From assembly GCA_036654795.1 (NCBI GenBank), contig JAVVRI010000002.1, positions 1 through 47,786 on the forward strand: DNA of 47,786 bases, read 5' to 3'. The notes beneath the pieces are model-generated. The model did not search any database. It had not been told where the DNA came from and saw nothing but the letters and a program-made list of their open reading frames with translations. Origin of the DNA: JAVVRI01 sp036654795 (GTDB lineage Bacteria > Bacteroidota > Bacteroidia > Bacteroidales > Tannerellaceae). The position numbers and the translations under genes were made by a program. This document shows positions 41,431 through 47,786 of the stretch, in pieces; the stretch's first letter is position 1, and each line of letters begins with the position of its first letter.

Positions 41431-43905
41431 TTAATCGAGTTCTACAACTGTGATGCCCGAACCGCCCAACTGAACGTGTTCGTCCTGAAAGTGGGCTACT
41501 CCGGGTACGGTGTGCAGGTATTCGCGAATCATCTGGCGGAGGGCGCCTGTCCCTGTGCCGTGTAGGATGCGCACGCGTCCGGCACCTACCTGTATGGCGT
41601 CATCGATGAAGTAGGTTACGGTTTGTAGGGCTTCGTCGCCGCGCATGCCTCTTACGTCTATCTCCTGCTTGAAGTTTAGCTTTTTCTCGTGCATGCTGTC
41701 GGTTGTCTGGGTGCTGACAAAGGTACTCTTTTGCACCTCCTTCTTGATCTGACCTTTACTTACTTTCTCAAGCATCTCTAATTTGACGGTACTTTTAATC
41801 ATCCCGAAGGCAATCAGCGCCTGCTTTCCTTGCACTTCAATGACTGTACCTGCGGATACTTGTCCTTTAAGGCGCACAAAGTCGCCGGTGGCGATAACCT
41901 CTTTGTCGAATACTTTGGCGGCAGAGTTGTATTTTTGCTTCTCTTTCTTTCGCTCGTTTCGTTCCTTTAGTTTGGCCATTTGGCGGGCTATTTTGTCGTC
42001 CATCTCTTCGGTGGCTACGACGGAGGCTTTAAAATCTTCCAGTGCCTTTCTGGCCATCTTTGTCTGCTCCTTCTCTGCCTGCGCCTCTTTGATTTCGCGG
42101 ATGGTGTTTTCGATGCGAGCGTTGGCATCGGAGAGGATGCGTGCGGCCTCGGCCTTAGCTTCGCGCATGATCTCTTTGCGCTGTTTGTTTACCTCTTCTA
42201 GGTCTTGACTGTAACGGGCGGTAATCTCCTCCAACTTCTTTTCCTGCTGGCGGATGTTTTGGCGCTTGCTTTCCCAGTAGCGTTTGTCGCGAACAATATC
42301 TTGTAGGTATTTGTCCATGTCGATATAGTCCGAGCCCACCTTGGCGGCTGCGTCGGCTATTACTTCTTCTGGCAGCCCTATCTTGCGGGCAATCTCAACG
42401 GCAAAAGAGCTACCAGGATTGCCTATAGAGAGCTTGAATAGGGGTTGCATCAGGTGGCGGTCGTAGAGCATGGCACCGTTTATGATGCCTTCGGCTCCTT
42501 CTGCAAAATGCTTTAAGTTCTGGTAGTGAGTGGTAATGACGCCAAAACTATGGTTGCCGTTAAAGCGTTCCAATAGGGCTTCGGCAATGGCACCGCCAAT
42601 CTGCGGCTCGGTGCCGCTTCCAAACTCGTCTATTAGGATTACGGTTTTCGGGTTACAGTTACGCACGAAGTACTTCATGTTCGTCAGGTGCGAACTGTAG
42701 GTACTCAGGTCGTTCTCGATGCTCTGCTCGTCGCCAATGTCGATAAAGATGTGTTCGAATAGGCCAGCGCGCGAACTCTCGTGCAGCGGTATAGGCAGTC
42801 CGCATTGCAACATGTATTGTAGCAATCCTACGGTCTTGAGGCAAACAGACTTACCACCGGCGTTCGGACCGGAGATGATAAGTATCCGCTTTTTCTCGTC
42901 CAACGTGATGTCCAGTGGGATGACCTGTTTGTTCTGCTTTTGTAAGGAGAGGTAGAGTAGGGGGTGTACGGCCTGTACCCAGTCTATCTGTTGTTTGTTT
43001 TCCACAACCGGCCGGATGCCTTTGATCTGTTCTGTGAAGAGTGCTTTGGCGCGGATGAAATCTATTTCGGCCATAAACTCATACGATTGCAGAATTTCGG
43101 GTACCATTGGGCGTACTACGTTTGTAAAGGTAGTAAGTATTTTGAGTATTTCCCGTCGTTCTTCTCCCTCCAGTTCTCGGATGCGGTTGTTGGCTTCTAC
43201 CACTACTTCGGGTTCTATAAATACAGTCTTTCCGCTGGCAGATTCGTCGTGGACGATACCGCGTATCTTGCGTTTGAAGGCGGGTGCTACGGGTATCATC
43301 AGGCGGCCATCGCGCATGGTGGGGCTGACGTCTTTATCCACTACACCTTCTGATTGCGCAGCGCGAAGGATGGATTGCAGGCTGCGGGAGATACCGTTCA
43401 TGGTGACGCTGATTTCCTTGCGTATCTGTGCTAGGCCGGGCGAAGCGTTGTCTTTCACCCGTCCGTATTTGTCCAAAATGGAGTCTATTTTGCCAATCAA
43501 TGCGGGGAATACCTGTATGTCTCCCGAAAGGGCTGTTAGTGCGGGATATTCAATTTCATCCTCATCGTCCGCAGAACGGAAGAAGCGCACAATGTCGTTA
43601 ATGGTTTCCAGTGAGCGCTTCAGGTCGAACAGCTCCTTTTCGTCCAGATAGGTACCTTCGGGGCGTATTCGCTTGAGCGAGTAGCGCACGTCAAAATAGC
43701 AGCCGGACGGGAAGTCTGTGTCACCATGAAGGATGCGTAGGAATTCGTCAGTCTGTTCGAGGCGTTCGTTAACCGTGGCATAGTCGGCCGAGAAGTCCAT
43801 TTCGGCCACCCGCTCTTCTCCGAGCGGGCTTAGGCATTTGTCAGTAATGAGACGGCGTACTTTATCAAAGCCCGTCTTAGTTTCGAAGTTTTGTGGGTAT
43901 ATCAC
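41431..43905 (-). CDS. mutS2: MutS2 ATPase/endonuclease
   Basis: This 824-residue protein has the MutS core and clamp (about residues 1-320). The ATPase domain carries Walker A ISGPNAGGKSVCLKTVG (about 343) and Walker B TVILIDEFGSGTEP (about 420). A long coiled coil (about 520-645) and a C-terminal Smr nuclease domain follow, with IDVRGMRGDEAL (about 744) and LHGTGTGALRQMI. MutS2 limits homologous recombination and, in other bacteria, acts on collided ribosomes. Length and domain order are typical. It lies upstream of corA on the minus strand and 15 bases after the PDZ/DUF4136 gene stop. Confidence 0.95.
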   Translation of the reverse strand: MIYPQNFETKTGFDKVRRLITDKCLSPLGEERVAEMDFSADYATVNERLEQTDEFLRILHGDTDFPSGCYFDVRYSLKRIRPEGTYLDEKELFDLKRSLETINDIVRFFRSADDEDEIEYPALTALSGDIQVFPALIGKIDSILDKYGRVKDNASPGLAQIRKEISVTMNGISRSLQSILRAAQSEGVVDKDVSPTMRDGRLMIPVAPAFKRKIRGIVHDESASGKTVFIEPEVVVEANNRIRELEGEERREILKILTTFTNVVRPMVPEILQSYEFMAEIDFIRAKALFTEQIKGIRPVVENKQQIDWVQAVHPLLYLSLQKQNKQVIPLDITLDEKKRILIISGPNAGGKSVCLKTVGLLQYMLQCGLPIPLHESSRAGLFEHIFIDIGDEQSIENDLSTYSSHLTNMKYFVRNCNPKTVILIDEFGSGTEPQIGGAIAEALLERFNGNHSFGVITTHYQNLKHFAEGAEGIINGAMLYDRHLMQPLFKLSIGNPGSSFAVEIARKIGLPEEVIADAAAKVGSDYIDMDKYLQDIVRDKRYWESKRQNIRQQEKKLEEITARYSQDLEEVNKQRKEIMREAKAEAARILSDANARIENTIREIKEAQAEKEQTKMARKALEDFKASVVATEEMDDKIARQMAKLKERNERKKEKQKYNSAAKVFDKEVIATGDFVRLKGQVSAGTVIEVQGKQALIAFGMIKSTVKLEMLEKVSKGQIKKEVQKSTFVSTQTTDSMHEKKLNFKQEIDVRGMRGDEALQTVTYFIDDAIQVGAGRVRILHGTGTGALRQMIREYLHTVPGVAHFQDEHVQLGGSGITVVELD

Positions 43906-43920
43906 GTGTTTGTTATGCTT

Positions 43921-45345
43921 TTATTTAATCTCAACCGTCACTTCTGAACGGATTGTGGGGCGGATCATCAGTTCCATTTCGTTCTTACCCCTTTTGATGC
44001 TGAACGTGCAAGCGTTGTTGCCGGACGGATTAATGTAGGGGGCAAAGAAGTATAGGTAAGAGAATGCTGCCATATAATTTGTGTTTTGAATGGCGTCGGC
44101 TACTTGTGGATACTTGAATGTATCCCAAAACATACAGCGTTTGAATCCGTTTGCATCTGTAAATTGCGTCTTTGCGTCGCGACAGCTCATTGTCTTAGTG
44201 ATAAACTGCTTGTAGGCTGCCGAGAATTCTTCGGCCGAATGGTTCATCCGATGGTCGCCTATTTTCTCAATAATATCCTTCGGGCGGATACCGGCGGCGT
44301 AGGCAGGAGAGTTGCGATTTACATCGGCAACCAGCTCCAGACGGTCTATGTCGTAGCTGATACCTGTGTAGTTGTAGGTTTTCTGATTGACTCGGTACTG
44401 CATGTTGCGTGTGTATTTTACGTACGGATATTGCATGCACATAAGGGGTGTGTGGATGCGGGCGTATTCGTCCAGACGGTAGGATTCTTCCATCAGCTCG
44501 TTTGCTTCGCATTCCCAGATGATGCGTCCCGGCACTCGGCGCTGGTCTACCAGCCGAAAACCATATTGCAACAAGTATTCAGCTTCCGACTCTGCTGAAT
44601 CATTACTAAGGAAGGGGAACTTCTCCATTTTGCTGACTGTGAAGTTGTAGCGGTAGGTTGGCTCTCTGTCCATCACAACCTTATTTTTTCCTTTATAGTT
44701 TGGATTCTTGTCGAAGAAGTAGAAGGTCTGGATTAGTAAGTCCGGTTTGGTTAGGCTCAATTTGAGCCCCTTCTTCACCAGTTCTTTTTCGATGCAGTCG
44801 TTGATGATTGTTTCTAGGTGTGAGTTGTTCTCGTCGATGGCGGCAAAAGCAAACGTTTTGAAAATGCCGAAGTTGACACTGTCCGTCGTTACAGTTGTTT
44901 TAAATGGGCAGGCAAAGATGCGGTCGCTGGTATATTCCGTGCTGTACATACTGAAGGCAGCAGCCAACTGGTCTTCTGTTATCGCATTGCTCCGTTTACA
45001 GTCCTTGCGCACCAACACCTGTTTTGCTGTGTTGGCAAGGTTGCGAATGGTTAGCAGCACTTCGTTTTTACCTGCCGGGTTCAGTAACTGAGGAATTTCT
45101 GCCGATGAAACGTCTGTTGTGAGGACGCCGTCTATCTCATCAATCAAATCGCCCGGTTTGATGCCGGCCTGCTCGGCAGGTGTATAAGGAAGGATGCCGG
45201 TTACGATGGGTCTGTTTTTTCCCCAGTTTGGGCTACGACTAATCTCATACGTAATGCCCAGACGACAAATGGAGCCATTTTTGCTTTGTGCATGACCTCC
45301 TAGAAAAGCAAACATTAGTAACATTGACAGAACTACTCGTTTCAT
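43921..45345 (-). CDS. Exported double-PDZ, DUF4136-like protein
   Basis: This 474-residue protein has a signal peptide (about residues 1-19, ending in GGHAQS). A first PDZ domain follows (about 25-100, GILPYTPAEQAGIKPGDLID), then a DUF4136-like region (about 130-280; FKTFAFAAIDENNSHLETII, LKLSLTKPDLLIQTFYFF). A second PDZ domain (about 320-375, NRNSPAYAAGIRPKDIIEKIG) and a beta-rich tail complete it. No protease Ser/His/Asp triad is visible, so it is more likely a binding or scaffold protein of the periplasm. The ATG at 45345 is preferred over 45399 because only it opens directly into a signal peptide. The stop lies 15 bases before mutS2. Confidence 0.78.
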   Translation of the reverse strand: MKRVVLSMLLMFAFLGGHAQSKNGSICRLGITYEISRSPNWGKNRPIVTGILPYTPAEQAGIKPGDLIDEIDGVLTTDVSSAEIPQLLNPAGKNEVLLTIRNLANTAKQVLVRKDCKRSNAITEDQLAAAFSMYSTEYTSDRIFACPFKTTVTTDSVNFGIFKTFAFAAIDENNSHLETIINDCIEKELVKKGLKLSLTKPDLLIQTFYFFDKNPNYKGKNKVVMDREPTYRYNFTVSKMEKFPFLSNDSAESEAEYLLQYGFRLVDQRRVPGRIIWECEANELMEESYRLDEYARIHTPLMCMQYPYVKYTRNMQYRVNQKTYNYTGISYDIDRLELVADVNRNSPAYAAGIRPKDIIEKIGDHRMNHSAEEFSAAYKQFITKTMSCRDAKTQFTDANGFKRCMFWDTFKYPQVADAIQNTNYMAAFSYLYFFAPYINPSGNNACTFSIKRGKNEMELMIRPTIRSEVTVEIK

Positions 45346-45445
45346 AATTTCTTCTATAAAATTGACTAATTGGGGTTTGATGATTGACGAAAAACACATA
45401 CGTACATCACCTATCCATCCATTCTTTAAGGCAAAGGTAAAGATA

Positions 45446-45480
45446 TTTTGCTAACTGCAGAATAGTTGGCAGTATATTTG
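45446..45480 (+). promoter_or_regulatory. Probable grpE-dnaJ promoter
   Basis: TTTTG at 45446-45450 and TATATTTG at 45473-45480 are 22 bases apart, near the Bacteroidales consensus. The box is about 115 bases before the grpE ATG. Downstream, two direct TTGGCA copies (45517 and 45526) lie in the leader. I see no CIRCE (TTAGCACTC-N9-GAGTGCTAA) operator. Confidence 0.45.
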
Positions 45481-45595
45481 ATGTTATTCTCACGTACGCA
45501 TGCAGCATTAACACAGTTGGCACACTTGGCATGAACAAGTAGGTCTTCTTGTATGTTCCTTATAATTAAGTAGTAATATAATAAATAGATAAATT

Positions 45596-46180
45596 ATGGA
45601 TAACATGAACCAGAACGGAAAAAAAGAAACTTCAGCGGATGGTGAATATCAGAACGATGAAGAAACGACAAATTTGCAGGAAGAACAGGCAAATGCGACA
45701 GACGAAACAGAGTCTACTGACAATGTGTCGGATGAACTGTCTGACTTAAAGAAGAAATGTTCCGAGCTGAATGACTCCCATTTGCGTCTTATGGCAGAGT
45801 TCGACAATTACCGCAAGCGTACGCTTCGCGAGAAGGCAGACCTGATTAAAACCGGAGGCGAATCGGTTCTTTGCCAATTGTTGCCTGTGGTGGATGACTT
45901 TGAACGTGCTTTGCAAAACATCCGTACGGCGGAAGATATGTCCGCTGTCGTAGAAGGCGTAGAACTGATCTATACTAAATTCATGGCATACCTCTCTGCT
46001 CAGGGCGTAAAGCCAATTGAGCCTGTCGGTAAGCTTTTCGACACGGAACATTCGGAGGCTATCGCCACGATTCCTGCTCCAGAAGCGGATTCGAAAGGAA
46101 TGGTGCTCGACTGTGTACAGACTGGATATACATTATATGAAAAGGTGATTCGTCACGCGAAAGTAGTGGTTGGCGAATAA
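45596..46180 (+). CDS. grpE: Nucleotide exchange factor GrpE
   Basis: This 194-residue co-chaperone releases ADP from DnaK. The N-terminal 50 residues are acidic and disordered. A long coiled coil follows (about 45-105, LKKKCSELNDSHLRLMAEFD then NYRKRTLREKADLIK). The C-terminal beta domain (about 135-194) ends in VLDCVQTGYTLYEKVIRHAKVVV, the GrpE signature. It precedes dnaJ by 45 bases in the usual grpE-dnaJ pair. dnaK is not in the window. Confidence 0.97.
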   Translation: MDNMNQNGKKETSADGEYQNDEETTNLQEEQANATDETESTDNVSDELSDLKKKCSELNDSHLRLMAEFDNYRKRTLREKADLIKTGGESVLCQLLPVVDDFERALQNIRTAEDMSAVVEGVELIYTKFMAYLSAQGVKPIEPVGKLFDTEHSEAIATIPAPEADSKGMVLDCVQTGYTLYEKVIRHAKVVVGE

Positions 46181-46225
46181 CCGATTGTTTTTTTTAAGAG
46201 AGAGAACAAATAACAAATAACAAAG

Positions 46226-47395
46226 ATGGCTAAGAGAGATTATTATGAGATACTGGGCGTAGATAAAAATGCGTCGGTGGAAGAGATAAAGAAAGCGTAT
46301 CGCAAAAAGGCGATCCAATTTCATCCGGACAAGAACCCGGGAGATAAACAGGCAGAAGAAAACTTTAAGGAGGCTGCTGAGGCATATGATGTGTTGGGTA
46401 GTCCGGAGAAGCGTCAGCGTTACGACCAGTTTGGCCATGCCGGCGTGAGCGGAGCTTCGCAAGGTGGTGGCTTTAGTGGGGCAGGAATGTCTATGGATGA
46501 CATCTTCTCTCAGTTTGGCGACATTTTTGGCGGACACTTTGGCGGTGGCTTTAGTGGCTTCGGCGGCTTTGGTGGTGGAGGAGGTTCTCGTGGCGGACGC
46601 CGTGTGAACCGCGGCTCCGATCTGCGCGTAAAGGTGAAGCTGAATTTGAAAGAGATAGCTAACGGGGTAGAGAAAAAGATAAAGGTAAAGAAATATGTCT
46701 GCTGCTCGAAATGTAACGGCAGCGGCGCGGAGGATGCAAACAGCACTTCCACCTGTTCTACTTGCAAAGGTAGCGGAGTGGTAACGCGTATTGCCAACAC
46801 GATTTTGGGACAGATGCAGACACAATCTGTTTGTCCTACTTGTGGTGGCGAGGGCAAGATCATCACGAAGAAGTGTACCGAATGTAATGGTGAAGGCATC
46901 GTTCGCGATGAAGAGGTAATCACAATCAACATTCCTGCCGGTGTGGCCGAAGGTATGCAACTGTCGATGAATGGCAAAGGAAACGCCGCCCGTCACGGAG
47001 GCATCAACGGTGACCTGCTGATTTTGGTAGAGGAGGAGCAACACCCTGAGCTAATTCGCGATGAAAACGACCTGCTTTACAACTTGTTGCTTAGCTTCCC
47101 GCAAGCCGCTTTGGGCGATACCGTAGAGGTGCCCACTGTGGATGGTAAGGCGAAGGTTAAGATTGAGCCGGGCACACAGCCGGGCAAGGTGCTTCGCCTG
47201 CGTAACAAGGGGCTACCTTCCGTAAATAGTTATGGAACGGGAGACTTGTTGGTCAACGTTAGTATCTACATTCCAGAAACGTTGTCCTCTTCAGAACGTG
47301 AAACGCTGAATGGTTTGGAAAATTCTCCGAACTTTCAACCGAACAAGTCTATGAAGGATCGCATCTTTAGCAAGTTTAGAAACATGTTTGATTAA
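46226..47395 (+). CDS. dnaJ: Chaperone DnaJ
   Basis: This 389-residue Hsp40 is of type I. The J domain covers residues 1-70, with the HPD triad in FHPDKNPGD (about 32-40). A Gly/Phe-rich linker lies at about 80-130. Four zinc-binding repeats follow: CSKCNGSG, CSTCKGSG, CPTCGGEG and CTECNGEG (about 155-225). The C-terminal substrate-binding and dimerisation domains complete it. It stimulates DnaK ATPase and delivers unfolded proteins. It is probably co-transcribed with grpE; inverted repeats follow its stop. Confidence 0.97.
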   Translation: MAKRDYYEILGVDKNASVEEIKKAYRKKAIQFHPDKNPGDKQAEENFKEAAEAYDVLGSPEKRQRYDQFGHAGVSGASQGGGFSGAGMSMDDIFSQFGDIFGGHFGGGFSGFGGFGGGGGSRGGRRVNRGSDLRVKVKLNLKEIANGVEKKIKVKKYVCCSKCNGSGAEDANSTSTCSTCKGSGVVTRIANTILGQMQTQSVCPTCGGEGKIITKKCTECNGEGIVRDEEVITINIPAGVAEGMQLSMNGKGNAARHGGINGDLLILVEEEQHPELIRDENDLLYNLLLSFPQAALGDTVEVPTVDGKAKVKIEPGTQPGKVLRLRNKGLPSVNSYGTGDLLVNVSIYIPETLSSSERETLNGLENSPNFQPNKSMKDRIFSKFRNMFD

Positions 47396-47424
47396 GTCAT
47401 AAAAGTCTTAAATTGTCATAATCG

Positions 47425-47502
47425 TATGTTATGTAGCATGTATTGGTTAATTCAGGTTAAATAAATGAGATTTGCAAGTCATTTGCTATGCTGCATAACA
47501 TA
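47425..47502. repeat. Inverted repeat downstream of dnaJ
   Basis: TATGTTATGTAGCATG (47425-47440) is mirrored by TATGCTGCATAACATA (47487-47502), complementary at 14 of 16 positions, with 46 bases between. The second arm ends just before the TATATTTG box at 47510, so it may be a paired operator rather than a terminator hairpin. Confidence 0.65.
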
Positions 47503-47731
47503 AAACACCTATATTTGCATTGTGTTTTTCATGGTATTAGATTTAAGGTTAACAATTAAAGATTGGTTGTCCGTGAGGATAGCCTTTTTTTTTGCCCGTA
47601 TATGAAGTGTTTGTAATTAACCCAACTTGCAACCCTTTTCTTGAGCTGATACTGTACTGTGGATACTATCCCAATGGTTTTCGTAATCATCATTGTCAGT
47701 TTATTCAATACGGATTTTAGAATTATTACTT

Positions 47732-47783
47732 CACGTTTCACACCTCCATCTATTTGTCACTCTGTTAGTTCGTGTGAAACGTG
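47732..47783. repeat. 12-bp perfect inverted repeat at the window edge
   Basis: CACGTTTCACAC (47732-47743) and GTGTGAAACGTG (47772-47783) are perfect complements with a 28-nt loop. The structure may continue beyond the window. Confidence 0.8.
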
Positions 47784-47786
47784 TGA

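Larger units (their letters stand above)
47396..47786. other. Non-coding tail of the window
   Basis: No convincing gene is seen in these 391 bases; a 61-codon minus-strand frame (47556-47741) has unlikely composition. The stretch holds two inverted-repeat pairs, a TATATTTG box at 47510-47517 (plus strand) that could serve a gene beyond the edge, and a T run at 47585-47593. Confidence 0.6.

Noticed and set aside
45517..45532. Sigma-54 promoter (TTGGCAC...GCA) before grpE
   Set aside because: The GG and GC elements are 10 bases apart instead of the strict 12. It is better seen as two direct TTGGCA copies.
45481..45595. CIRCE/HrcA heat-shock operator
   Set aside because: No TTAGCACTC-N9-GAGTGCTAA inverted repeat is present upstream of grpE.
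47556..47741. 61-residue minus-strand ORF
   Set aside because: No promoter box or recognisable domain, composition unlike a protein, and it overlaps the inverted repeat at the edge.

Overview
The window looks like a chromosomal segment of a gut Bacteroides or close relative (Bacteroidaceae). The basis is the Bacteroidales-type promoter boxes (TAnnTTTG near -7), the near absence of Shine-Dalgarno sites, many DUF3857, carboxypeptidase-regulatory-like and GH84/GH130 proteins, a complete menD-F-B-C-E block, a ResB-CcsA fusion and no PTS partner for the dihydroxyacetone kinase. No rRNA or tRNA gene was recognised.

Layout. (1) 1-1316 is an AT-rich accessory edge: a DUF5053-like gene, a 57-residue ORF and a broken phage tail tape-measure remnant. 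(2) 1363-3503 holds a surface or periplasmic carboxypeptidase-regulatory-like protein and a divergent orphan ECF sigma factor. Their shared spacer contains an array of identical palindromes with an exact 22-bp period. (3) 3596-9972 is a minus-strand operon: a GH84 O-GlcNAcase-like enzyme, two DUF3857 proteins (one with an intact transglutaminase triad, one without) and a possible 33-residue leader. (4) 10161-11435 is a DUF418 membrane protein. (5) 11528-18400 is a minus-strand menaquinone operon: HAD-hotdog thioesterase fusion, menF, menD, menB, menC, menE, with several 4-nt or shorter junctions. An SF1 helicase lies upstream of it. (6) 20475-21764 is an L-cysteine desulfidase/serine dehydratase-like protein, followed by two kinds of palindromic repeat.

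(7) 22127-40185 is the most unusual part: thirteen plus-strand genes. They encode an IclR regulator, a beta-propeller/di-heme cytochrome, a chorismatase-like protein, a cupin lipoprotein related to D-lyxose isomerase, a 1331-residue NPCBM/HzsA-like/cytochrome c/SUMF1 fusion, a ResB-CcsA cytochrome c assembly factor, a small VOC metalloprotein, DhaK, DhaL, an LsrF-type aldolase/thiolase, a propeller lipoprotein, an SSS symporter and a GH130 enzyme. My reading is a self-contained carbohydrate or polyol module. Envelope heme proteins, matured by their own assembly factor, would carry out redox chemistry, and cytoplasmic DhaKL plus LsrF would turn the product into triose phosphate. The substrate cannot be read from the sequence. 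Hairpins at three internal junctions suggest tuned or split transcription.

(8) 40339-47395 is housekeeping: CorA, MutS2, a double-PDZ/DUF4136 protein, GrpE and DnaJ. The last 391 bases hold no convincing gene, only inverted repeats and a possible promoter.

A second theme is intergenic. Several spacers (2711-2792, 21850-21937, 40236-40314, and the related pair at 11479-11519 and 21784-21824) carry different sequences with the same architecture: short palindromes repeated every 21-22 bp.
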